Positions 22,866 through 30,640 of a DNA stretch of 64,000 bases are shown here, piece after piece. Below the pieces are notes generated by a model, which saw only the letters and a list, made by a program, of their open reading frames with translations, did no database searches and was not told where the DNA came from. Origin of the DNA: Posidoniimonas corsicana. Lineage in GTDB: Bacteria > Planctomycetota > Planctomycetia > Pirellulales > Lacipirellulaceae. The stretch is taken from assembly GCF_007859765.1 (NCBI RefSeq), contig NZ_SIHJ01000002.1, positions 124,001 through 188,000 on the forward strand. The letters run 5' to 3'. The position numbers and the translations under genes are program-made. Each line of letters begins with the position of its first letter. The stretch's first letter is position 1.

Positions 22866-24074
22866 ATGGACACCCACGCCCTGATCAAGCCGCTCCTGCA
22901 GAAAAACGACTCCAAGATCGTGATGTACGTGGGTGACGGCCTGGGCGGGCTCCCCCAGCAGCCCGGCGGCAAGACCGAGCTGGAAACCGCCGCCACCCCC
23001 AACCTGGACAAGCTGGTCAAGGAGGGCGTGTGCGGCGGCAGCATCCCGGTGGCGCCCGGCATCTCGCCCGGCAGCGGCCCGGGCCACCTGGGGCTGTTCG
23101 GGTTCGACCCGGTGACGTACCTGATCGGCCGCGGCGCGCTCGAGGCGACCGGCATCGGCTTCGAGCTCAAGGAGGGCGACGTCGCGATCCGGGCGAACTT
23201 CTGCACGCTGGACGCCGACGGAAAGATCGCCGACCGCCGGGCGGGCCGCATCCCCAGCGAAGAGTCGTTCAAGGTCGTCGACAAGCTGGCCGCGGGGATC
23301 TCGATCCCCGGCGTCGAGGTGTTTGTGAAGCCGGTCAAGGAGCACCGCTTCGTGGTGGTGTTCCGGGGCGCGGGCCTCGTCGGCAACGTGGCCGACACCG
23401 ACCCGCAGGCCACCGGCGTGCCGCCGCTGTCCGCCCAGGCGAAGGACGACGCCAGCCGCAAGACCGCCGAGATCTGCGACGAGTTCATCGCCCAGGCCAA
23501 GAAGATCCTGGCCGACGAACCCAAGGCCAACTGCTGCACGCTCCGCGGGATCACCGGCAAGCCGAGCATCCCCACCTACGAGGAAGTCTACGGCCTCCGC
23601 GCGGCCGCCATCGCCGTGTACCCGATGTACAAGGGCCTGGCCCAGCTGGTGGGGATGGACGTCATCGGCGACGCCCAGACCCTCGACGAGCAGATGGAGG
23701 TGCTCAAGGCCAACTGGGACAAGTACGACTTCTTCTTCATCCACTTCAAGTACACCGACTCGACCGGCGAGGACGGCGCCTTTGACGCCAAGGTGAAGCG
23801 GACCGAGGAGTACGACGCCGCCGTGCCCAAGATCATGGAGCTGGGCCCGGACGTGGTGATCGCCACCGGCGACCACTCCACCCCCAGCATGCTCGCCAGC
23901 CACAGCTGGCACCCGGTGCCGACGCTGCTGTGGGCCAAGAACTGCCGCACCGACCCGTGCGAGTCGTTCGGCGAGTCGCAGTGCCTGACCGGCGGTCTCG
24001 GCCAGTTTGAGGCCCGCCACCTGATGACGCTCGCGCTGGCCAACGCCGGGCGGCTGGCGAAGTTCGGGGCATAG
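22866..24074 (+). CDS. apgM: Cofactor-independent phosphoglycerate mutase, archaeal (ApgM) type
   Basis: 402 residues, the usual ApgM length and shorter than the ~510 residues of bacterial GpmI. It interconverts 3- and 2-phosphoglycerate using two metals of the alkaline phosphatase superfamily. The N-terminal metal site is in KIVMYVGDGLGGLP, followed by TPNLDKLVKEG and the SPGSGPGHLGLFGFDP block containing the nucleophile Ser. The C-terminal metal ligands are in ATGDHSTPSMLASHSWHPVP. It is divergent from pgi. The start MDTHALIKPLLQKND matches the family's short lead before the first metal Asp. Confidence 0.93.
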   Translation: MDTHALIKPLLQKNDSKIVMYVGDGLGGLPQQPGGKTELETAATPNLDKLVKEGVCGGSIPVAPGISPGSGPGHLGLFGFDPVTYLIGRGALEATGIGFELKEGDVAIRANFCTLDADGKIADRRAGRIPSEESFKVVDKLAAGISIPGVEVFVKPVKEHRFVVVFRGAGLVGNVADTDPQATGVPPLSAQAKDDASRKTAEICDEFIAQAKKILADEPKANCCTLRGITGKPSIPTYEEVYGLRAAAIAVYPMYKGLAQLVGMDVIGDAQTLDEQMEVLKANWDKYDFFFIHFKYTDSTGEDGAFDAKVKRTEEYDAAVPKIMELGPDVVIATGDHSTPSMLASHSWHPVPTLLWAKNCRTDPCESFGESQCLTGGLGQFEARHLMTLALANAGRLAKFGA

Positions 24075-24108
24075 TGGCGGTCGCGGCGCCGTTTCTTACG
24101 TGCGTCCG

Positions 24109-25620
24109 TCACTCGCTGGCAGCAGCGCCAATCATCCGGGAGTCTCCGAAACGCACCTGGTGGATCGCTACTCGTATTTGTTCGTGAGTTTCGCGGGTGT
24201 GCCGTATTACCAACGTTGCCTGCGGGACCCATCGCATGGTTCCATCCTTGGCGCGCTGCTCACGGTCCTCGGATACGACCAGGCGGATCGATCCTACGCC
24301 GTCCGCTTCCGCTTGATTTGGCGCAGTCCACGGTTGAACAAGCTTCGGCAGGTTTTCAGCCATGCTCTTGGCCATGTCGTGGGACATCACATAGTAGTGG
24401 GTCACGACCTCAGCAGGGTCTGGTCCGTAGTGATCACGTTGCCCTGCCGCATGATGGACGCGTCGAACTTCGTCGAGAAGAGCAGCGACTTCGTCGTGAA
24501 CCGGATCGGACTGCCTGATGACCAATACGCCCGGCTTGGCGACAGCCAGCACCCCTCCGTTTCCAACGCCGTCCCATGATTCCGGCGCGGCCTGGCTCTC
24601 GATCAGGTCAGCAAGTGTCACCGTCGAATCAAGGTCGCCGCACAGGTCTAGAACATCGTAGACAGCGGTCTTGAGCATGCTCTCGGCTGGCCAACGGCTG
24701 CTGATCCACACCTGCCCCGCCACAATGCCCCACGTCAGGTCTCGATCGCGCACCAACTCCTGTAGTGCGTCGAACAGGCGACCTCCGGAGCAGTCGAGAG
24801 AAGCAGGCTTAGCAAGATCTATATCGGAGTACCCGTCACACCTAATGTCTATTGCTGCGGCGTCGGCAAGTCCCTTGATCGCTTCGCTCAACGGCGTTTC
24901 TCCCATTCGAATACGGACCGGCTGACGCAACCGACGGCGAATCGAATCATGCGCAGGGGGATCGCAAACAAATGTCCGCCCATCCGGGGATCGGAGCACT
25001 GAGAAGAGCCCTTGCAACTCCAATTGTGGCCGGGCTGCGTGCGTAACGACCAAGACGTCGCCAAGCCATTGGGCGCGTCCCTCTCCTGAAGAGCCGTACC
25101 ATTCTTCGGGCCGCACCACCTTCTCGAGCAGGTGCAGGAGTTGCTCCCGGCCGTAGCCCCGGTCGAGAAGGTCTCCGAGGTCGTAGGCACGTGTGATCAT
25201 GTGGGACGAAATGCCGTCTTCGCTAGTAAAGGTGAGCATGCCGTCTCGGTAGACCCACGCTATGCCCATCGCCCCTAGCCGGTCGAGCAAGAAGTACAGC
25301 GGCTCCTCTTGCAGTGACTCGTGGATATGGTCGTCCAGCGGCACACTGTCGTATCGCAGGGCGGACTGGTCGAGTCGAACCTTCAGGTCTAGATTCGCCA
25401 CGATCCAATCCGCCACCTCTCTGAGCGACTGCCCGTTGAATTCAAGGCTCACCTTCTGAGAAAGCGGCGCCGCCATCAATGCGGCCGGGTCAACCGTCAA
25501 ACGCGAACCGCGAGCTTCCACGCCTTCGGCTGCCAATGGTTCCGCCTCCATGGTCGGCGGCATGGCCGCGGCGGCCCCGATCAGCACCGCGATGAGGGCT
25601 GTTTGAGAGTGTGTCATCAT
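24109..25620 (-). CDS. Secreted protein with secretin/TonB short N-terminal-like domain
   Basis: 503 residues from ATG 25620, with a signal peptide (MMTHSQTALIAVLIGAAAAM, cleavage near residue 26). The segment KVSLEFNGQSLREVADWIVA through the following ~100 residues resembles the STN domain of secretins and TonB receptors, found in many planctomycete periplasmic proteins. A second similar block (SEAIKGLADAAAIDIRCDGY) lies near residue 230. No secretin pore domain is present. The function is unknown; binding or assembly at the cell envelope is inferred. One sampled 60-base line has 34 G/C, lower than flanking genes. The frame continues upstream to 25713, but the signal peptide fixes the start. 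Confidence 0.6.
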   Translation of the reverse strand: MMTHSQTALIAVLIGAAAAMPPTMEAEPLAAEGVEARGSRLTVDPAALMAAPLSQKVSLEFNGQSLREVADWIVANLDLKVRLDQSALRYDSVPLDDHIHESLQEEPLYFLLDRLGAMGIAWVYRDGMLTFTSEDGISSHMITRAYDLGDLLDRGYGREQLLHLLEKVVRPEEWYGSSGEGRAQWLGDVLVVTHAARPQLELQGLFSVLRSPDGRTFVCDPPAHDSIRRRLRQPVRIRMGETPLSEAIKGLADAAAIDIRCDGYSDIDLAKPASLDCSGGRLFDALQELVRDRDLTWGIVAGQVWISSRWPAESMLKTAVYDVLDLCGDLDSTVTLADLIESQAAPESWDGVGNGGVLAVAKPGVLVIRQSDPVHDEVAALLDEVRRVHHAAGQRDHYGPDPAEVVTHYYVMSHDMAKSMAENLPKLVQPWTAPNQAEADGVGSIRLVVSEDREQRAKDGTMRWVPQATLVIRHTRETHEQIRVAIHQVRFGDSRMIGAAASE

Positions 25621-25736
25621 TGGTTCCAGTGCTAGAATGCCGGTTGTACTCCGCCAACCGCGCGTGATCGGAAGTTTCGCCCGGGCAGATTCGGAGTATT
25701 CCATCGTAGTCAAAACCGCTGCGTTTCGTTGAGTCC

Positions 25737-26432
25737 ATGCAACTCATCACCCCCATCCGCCTGTCGCTCTCCAACGCGTTCCTCGTCCGCGGCGAGCGGC
25801 CCGTGCTGGTGGACGCCGGCAGCCCGGGCGAGGAGCGGAAGATCGCTCGGGCGGTGGCCGCCGCCGGGGTTGAGTTGTCGGACATTGCTTTGATCCTGCT
25901 CACGCACGCGCACCGCGACCACGCCGGGTCGGCCAAGGCGGTGCGCGAGCTGACCGGCGCCCCAATCGCGCTGCACCCGGCCGAGGACCGGATGCTCGAG
26001 CGGGGCCACATGGGCAAGCTCACGCCGGTGCGGCCCCGTCACGCGTTGTGGGAACCGTTTCTCAACCGCCCATTCCCGGGCTGCCGCCCCGACATCGCGC
26101 TGCACGACGGTCAACAACTGAACGAATGGGGCCTGGACGCCACGGTGGTCGAAACGCCGGGGCACTCCAGCGGGTCGGTGTCGGTGGTGCTGCCGTTCGA
26201 CGACGCGCTGGCCGGCGACCTGCTGATCGGCGGCTTCCTCGGCGGGCTGGTGGAGCCAAACCGCCCCCGCGTGCCGTACTTCGCCGAGGACCTGCCCCAG
26301 TTGTACGAGAGCGTGGCCAAGCTGTGCGGCCGCGCGGCGGGCCGGTGGTACCTTGGGCACGGCGGGCCCATTGACTCGTCGCAGATCGCCCCGCGGATCC
26401 GCGTCCCGCAGGTCGCGGCGAGCGGCGCGTAG
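25737..26432 (+). CDS. MBL-fold metallo-hydrolase
   Basis: 231 residues with the metallo-beta-lactamase fold. The zinc motif is LTHAHRDHAGS (His57, His59, Asp61, His62). A further His lies in ETPGHSSGSVSVVL, the Asp in ALAGDLLIGG, and the last His in WYLGHGG. This is the glyoxalase II/hydroxyacylglutathione-hydrolase-like subset that cleaves thioesters or related esters; the actual substrate cannot be read. It diverges from the STN-like gene (starts 116 bases apart) and converges with the NPCBM gene, with 18 bases between the stops. Confidence 0.88.
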   Translation: MQLITPIRLSLSNAFLVRGERPVLVDAGSPGEERKIARAVAAAGVELSDIALILLTHAHRDHAGSAKAVRELTGAPIALHPAEDRMLERGHMGKLTPVRPRHALWEPFLNRPFPGCRPDIALHDGQQLNEWGLDATVVETPGHSSGSVSVVLPFDDALAGDLLIGGFLGGLVEPNRPRVPYFAEDLPQLYESVAKLCGRAAGRWYLGHGGPIDSSQIAPRIRVPQVAASGA

Positions 26433-26450
26433 CCCGCGGCGTGTCGTCCG

Positions 26451-27767
26451 TTACCTCTCCAGCCGCGCGTCGAGCCACACGGCGTGGTCGCCGCGGTCGC
26501 CGTAGTCGGCGAAATCGACCAGCAGCGCGACCGCCCGGGCGCCCTCGATGTCGACCGAGATCGGCATGGGGGGATCGCCACTGCGGACGATCGGGCTGTC
26601 GTACGCGGATTCGAAACTACCCTGTCGCGCGACCAGCACGTGGAACGTCACACTGCCCTCGGCGCCCGTGTCCTCCACCGCCAGGCTGGCAGCCAGCCGG
26701 CGCCAGTCGCCCTCGACCCGGTACACCACGCGCGACGCGCTGTGCATCGTGATCCCTCGCAGGAACCGCCGGCCCGCGGCCTGCAGGGCCTCCCCCTGGC
26801 CGCCGGCGTCACGGCCCAGCGGCCAGCCCACGCTCAGGTAGGGCGTGTGCTGGTAGTCGAGCGGCTCGAGGTCGCTGAGGTAGCGGAGGCGGTCGCTATC
26901 GTGTTGCAGGTAGCAGAGCTGAACGCCGGTCCGGCCCTCCACCTGCACGCCGCCGGCCAACGTGACAACGCCCTTGGTCCCGGTCCGCTCGACGCTCTCG
27001 GCCCTCAGCAGCGTGCCGTCTGGCAGGCCGACGACCCACGGCGTAGCGGGCTGCTCGCGCTGGCCGCCAACGGCAATCGCCGCGACGCGCTCGATCGGCA
27101 TGTCGATCGCCTCGCCGGCCACGTCGAACTGCACCGCCTGCTTGCCGATGGCCTTGAGCTCCCCGCTGAGCGTGTCGCCCGAGGTGAGCCAGACGCGGTC
27201 CCCCTCCTCGCTGTAGCTTGCCGACTCGCGGCGGACGCTCCGCAGCAGCGGCTGCTCGCCGGCGGCCGCCAGCCAGGCCGCCCGCACGCGCTCGCGCGGA
27301 ACCGAGAGCGTGCGGAACCGCGGGTTCTTGATCTGCCACTCGCCGTCGTGGTAGCTGAGAGCGCCGCCGTCGGCCCAGGCGGGCCCGCACACCACGACCG
27401 ACCCGTCCGCCAACAACGCTGTGGGTTGGGCCGCCGGCGTGGCTGGCTCGCCCCACCGGACGAGGTCGTCCTGCGGGATGTCGATCTTCTTGTTGTCCGC
27501 GAGGAACTCCAGCTTGCCATCCGCCACGCGGACCAGGTGGGCCTCGGTCCGCAGGCCCTCTACGGTAACCAGTTCGCCCAACCGCTCGGCGGCGTGTAAT
27601 GGGGCTGCCGCAAAAAGCAGTGTTAACGCCACGCCCCACAATCCAACTCGTAGCCCCCGGCTCTGCCGGAGGATGAAGCCGGGGCGGAGGTCTGTCGCCC
27701 GTTGCTGGACAACAGGGGCTGGCTGCGGATCTGGTTGGCTCGCGGACAGCAAAAGCATCAATCCCAT
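26451..27767 (-). CDS. Exported protein with C-terminal NPCBM domain
   Basis: 438 residues. A hydrophobic segment at residues 40-59 (LRVGLWGVALTLLFAAAPLH) ends like a signal peptide after an unusually long N-region, so the true start may be internal. The C-terminal ~150 residues match the NPCBM (novel putative carbohydrate-binding module) pattern: GITMHSASRVVYRVEGDWRR, GSVTFHVLVARQG and the closing DHAVWLDARLER. The central part is beta-rich with no known family. Sugar binding at the cell surface is inferred from the family name only. Its ATG directly abuts the stop of the upstream gene, suggesting translational coupling. Confidence 0.7.
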   Translation of the reverse strand: MGLMLLLSASQPDPQPAPVVQQRATDLRPGFILRQSRGLRVGLWGVALTLLFAAAPLHAAERLGELVTVEGLRTEAHLVRVADGKLEFLADNKKIDIPQDDLVRWGEPATPAAQPTALLADGSVVVCGPAWADGGALSYHDGEWQIKNPRFRTLSVPRERVRAAWLAAAGEQPLLRSVRRESASYSEEGDRVWLTSGDTLSGELKAIGKQAVQFDVAGEAIDMPIERVAAIAVGGQREQPATPWVVGLPDGTLLRAESVERTGTKGVVTLAGGVQVEGRTGVQLCYLQHDSDRLRYLSDLEPLDYQHTPYLSVGWPLGRDAGGQGEALQAAGRRFLRGITMHSASRVVYRVEGDWRRLAASLAVEDTGAEGSVTFHVLVARQGSFESAYDSPIVRSGDPPMPISVDIEGARAVALLVDFADYGDRGDHAVWLDARLER

Positions 27768-28871
27768 TCAGCGTTGGAAGATCGGCAGGAGATCGTTGGG
27801 AATCTGCAGGATGATGCAGGACATCGAGGTGCTGTAGACCGACCCGATGTTGCTGTCGTCCCAGCGGCCGTCGGGCTGCTGGTGGGCGAGCAGGTCGTCG
27901 CGGATGGCGGGGTACCACTGCGCCCACCGCTCGCCGCCCGCCTGCCACATCGCCTGCACGCCGTAGTACTGGCCGTAGTAGAAGTGACCGGACCGGCGGC
28001 CGACGCCACGCATGCCCGCATCGCGGCCCGCACGGTGCCGCTCGAGGTAGGCCAGCCCGCGTTCGATCTCCGGCCCCTCGTACACTCCGGCGCTGTACAG
28101 CGCCACCACGCCGGCCGCCGAGCGGGGGAACACGCTGCCACGCTGGTTGAGCATGTAGCGGAACCCGCCGTCGGGATTCTGGCACTTGCGGACGTAGTTG
28201 GTGCACTTCTCGACCGTGTCGGCGGGCACGTAGATGCCGGCGTTGCGCGCCGCCCGTAGCGCCATGATCTGGCAGATCGTGACCGACAGGTCGGCGTCGT
28301 CGGGCCGTGGCTGGTACCGCCAGCCGCCCTCGTCGTTCTGGGTGGTGACAATCAGGTTGACCGCCGCAACCAGCTTGTCGCGCAGGTCGTCGCGGGGCGA
28401 CATGCCGTACGCCTCGGCCAGGAACAGCGTCGCAAACCCGTGGCCGTACATCGGGCCCTGACTCGTGGCGCCGCCGACCGTGATGAAGCCGCTGGGCTGC
28501 GTATTGGACAGCAGGTAGTTCAGGCACCGCTCCAGGTTGCGGGCGTAGGGCCCGCGTTCGGGCGTGCTGCCGTTGGCCAGAAACGCGATACCCGACAGGC
28601 CGACCACCGCCACGTTCTGGCCGTAGCCGCCGCCGTACGAGCCGTCGTCGTTCTGCTGGCTGGCCAGGTAGTCCAGGCCGCGTTGGATCGCCTGATCGGC
28701 AGGGGCGATAAGCGCAGCGGCGGTCTCCGCGGGGTTCTGACCGTGCGCTGCCGCGGCGGGCAGCGTTAGCGCCGCAGCCAGGAACGCGCGTACGAAGAAC
28801 GGAGGGGGGTGGGAAGCCAATGTGCTGGAGCGGTCGGGTTCGGTAGGTGAGTGAGCGGGCCGCTGCTGCAT
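27768..28871 (-). CDS. Exported prenyltransferase/squalene-oxidase-fold repeat protein
   Basis: 367 residues with a signal peptide (RAFLAAALTLPAAAAHG, ending near residue 45). The rest carries repeats of the alpha/alpha toroid type, each with a G-G-YL--QQ--DGS motif, as in GLDYLASQQNDDGSYGGG, NLIVTTQNDEGGWRYQP and KCQNPDGGFRY. This fold is shared by squalene cyclases and prenyltransferase beta subunits. Enzymatic Asp-rich motifs are not evident, and in planctomycetes such secreted versions are of unknown role. It is probably co-transcribed with the NPCBM gene, whose start abuts its stop. The frame extends to 29246, but the upstream part is a shadow of the ParB-like gene. Confidence 0.75.
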   Translation of the reverse strand: MQQRPAHSPTEPDRSSTLASHPPPFFVRAFLAAALTLPAAAAHGQNPAETAAALIAPADQAIQRGLDYLASQQNDDGSYGGGYGQNVAVVGLSGIAFLANGSTPERGPYARNLERCLNYLLSNTQPSGFITVGGATSQGPMYGHGFATLFLAEAYGMSPRDDLRDKLVAAVNLIVTTQNDEGGWRYQPRPDDADLSVTICQIMALRAARNAGIYVPADTVEKCTNYVRKCQNPDGGFRYMLNQRGSVFPRSAAGVVALYSAGVYEGPEIERGLAYLERHRAGRDAGMRGVGRRSGHFYYGQYYGVQAMWQAGGERWAQWYPAIRDDLLAHQQPDGRWDDSNIGSVYSTSMSCIILQIPNDLLPIFQR

Positions 28872-28914
28872 TCTACCGCCCCGGCGAGCCGGGCGGCTAC
28901 CTGCTGGCGCCGCG

Positions 28915-29283
28915 CTAATCGATGGAGTCGACCACCTCGTCGGGCGGGGGGACCCGCCGCAACTGAACCGCGCGGATGGTCGTTTTCCCCGCGGCCATTG
29001 CCTCCGCGACCCGGTGCGCGCCGTCGAAGATCTGGCCGTTGGGATCGAGCAAGATCGGGATACGCTCGTCGGCTTCCTGCATCCGCACAAAATGCGCCGC
29101 CACGTTCCGCAGCGTGGCTGGGTGGCTGTCGCGGAACCAGCAGACCACGTCCAGGTGCTTGAGGCTCGCGATCTCGACTTCGACCACCGGGTAGTCTTTG
29201 GTCTGCTCCCACAGCCGCGGCGTGTGCCAAACGTGGTACCTATCACCCACCCGCTGCGTGGTCCGGTCGATCCGCTGCGTCAT
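28915..29283 (-). CDS. Small ParB/sulfiredoxin-fold protein
   Basis: 122 residues. The C-terminal half, IPILLDPNGQIFDGAHRVAE, fits the ParB/sulfiredoxin-like fold, where a G(A/G)HR loop binds nucleotide. The N-terminal half (VVEVEIASLKHLDVVCWF) would supply the first strands. It lacks the helix-turn-helix and dimerisation domains of chromosomal ParB, so plasmid-style partitioning is unlikely; a small ATP/CTP-dependent or nuclease-like role is possible. I chose ATG 29283 because sequence upstream is Pro/Gly-rich and atypical. It lies 43 bases upstream of the repeat-fold protein on the same strand, with a dispersed non-coding repeat behind it. Confidence 0.6.
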   Translation of the reverse strand: MTQRIDRTTQRVGDRYHVWHTPRLWEQTKDYPVVEVEIASLKHLDVVCWFRDSHPATLRNVAAHFVRMQEADERIPILLDPNGQIFDGAHRVAEAMAAGKTTIRAVQLRRVPPPDEVVDSID

Positions 29284-29334
29284 GGCTGACCCCTGCGTTG
29301 GCGATCCCGGCGAACCGCCGTGTGGCGCCAAGAG

Positions 29335-29493
29335 TTTTGTCCCTTTTGGCGCTATCGATCCTTAGGGACAAAAGTCGGGCTCCATCTCGAGCCTCGAATT
29401 CGTTTCACGCTTGTATAGCAGCCTCTACGCGTGCCCCACCCACCGAACCTGCCAGACTTTTGTCCCCTGCTGGGACAGAATAGGGACAAAAGT
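29335..29493 (-). repeat. Dispersed two-hairpin repeat, copy B (inverted)
   Basis: Reverse-orientation copy of the unit at 17748-17920. TTTTGTCCC (29335-29343) pairs with GGGACAAAA (29365-29373). Bases 29335-29378 match copy A's closing hairpin at 43 of 44 positions, and 29400-29421 match its core at 22 of 22. The far end (29456-29493) again has a TTTTGTCCC/GGGACAAAA pair but diverges in sequence. It lies in the 433-base gap 29284-29716; the rest of that gap (29494-29716) shows no gene or structure I can name. Confidence 0.85.
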
Positions 29494-29716
29494 GCCCAAC
29501 CCGATCGGGCGCTCAACCTGTGCGACTGCGCCGCTAACAAGCGCACCGCCAACCCATAGTTCTACCCGACAAGGTGGCCGGTTTCTGCACAAAAATGCCG
29601 CGACCTACCGCCCCCAACGCCGCGTGCCGCCTCCTTCCATGAATGCTACGATACCAGCTCGCTGCGACCCGGGGCGACGGCCGGCCCTTCACCATTCCCC
29701 CACTCACCAACGCGCC

Positions 29717-30640
29717 ATGCCCCAGGACCGAGACCCACGCCGCATCCGTGTGACCTGCCCCCACTGCGGCGCATCGGCTTCCGCGCCGGCGGAGTTCGTC
29801 GGCCGGAGGGTGAAGTGCGCCGCGGAGGGCTGCCGCCAATCGTTCGAGCTCCGGGCGCCGGCCGACCCACCGCCTGAGCGTCCGCAGCCGTCCCGCCCTC
29901 CACGCGGCCCGGGGGGCGAGCCGGCGCCCACCCTGCCCCAGCCTCCAGAGCGAACCTTCTTCCAGGACACGGTAGCCAGCAACCCGGGCGAGGTCCGCTT
30001 CAACCCGATCCAGTGGCAGCGTCACCACCCGCTGCCGTTCGTGGCCGCGGTCGCGGCGGCGGTGGTCGCCGTGCTGCTGTGGGTGGGGCTGACCATGGCG
30101 GGCCACAGCGGCGGCATCCCCACCAAGGACGGGGGCGAGACCCCGATCTGGCTGTTCGCGCCCGCGTGCCTGGCCACGCTCGCCTTCTTCACCTGGACGC
30201 ACGCGCGGCGGTTCAAGTCCGGCGACGCCAACCCGGGCGTGGTCGTTGCGTTGAACCCGACGCTCCTTGCCGTGGCGACCGACTTGACGCAGGGCGCCGG
30301 CGAGTTTCCGGCCGTGCGGATCCTGCGCATCAACCTCAAGACATCGGCCGGCGAGCCGTTGCGGGTCGGGTCGCGCGTGCCGACGGTCGCCCTGTACGCG
30401 CAGCCGCACGACAAGCAGGCCGGCCACTGGAGCGACTTCGCGCCGGTCCCGGTCGAGTACGGCACGTCGAACCCACAAGTGGTTCAGCGGGTGCTGGCGA
30501 GCTTCCCCGATGAGCAGTACGACTTCCTCGAGCACGCGCTGTCGCAGATCGAGCAGCCCTTCCAACCCGGCCTGTACGCCCTGTGGTCGACGCCCGGCAA
30601 AGCGCCCGGCCGGAAGATCAACAAGCCGGCCGACTTCTAG
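29717..30640 (+). CDS. Hypothetical membrane protein with zinc-ribbon N-terminus
   Basis: 307 residues. The N-terminus is a short zinc ribbon (TCPHCGASASAPAEF then CAAEGC), of the type found at the head of many planctomycete proteins. A Pro-rich linker follows to about residue 90. Two membrane segments lie at about 112-134 (FVAAVAAAVVAVLLWVGLT) and 145-163. The C-terminal ~130 residues resemble the DUF3239 type, which I recall only weakly. Function unknown. ATG 29717 was chosen because the ribbon begins there; the frame stays open upstream to 29411, across the dispersed repeat. Its stop overlaps the stop of the convergent phosphatase by two bases. Confidence 0.6.
   Translation: MPQDRDPRRIRVTCPHCGASASAPAEFVGRRVKCAAEGCRQSFELRAPADPPPERPQPSRPPRGPGGEPAPTLPQPPERTFFQDTVASNPGEVRFNPIQWQRHHPLPFVAAVAAAVVAVLLWVGLTMAGHSGGIPTKDGGETPIWLFAPACLATLAFFTWTHARRFKSGDANPGVVVALNPTLLAVATDLTQGAGEFPAVRILRINLKTSAGEPLRVGSRVPTVALYAQPHDKQAGHWSDFAPVPVEYGTSNPQVVQRVLASFPDEQYDFLEHALSQIEQPFQPGLYALWSTPGKAPGRKINKPADF

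Noticed and set aside
17748-29493. The two inverted repeats as ends of one 11.7-kb transposon
   Set aside because: The genes between them are mostly ordinary metabolic genes (pgi, apgM) with no transposase, and each repeat is a complete unit by itself.
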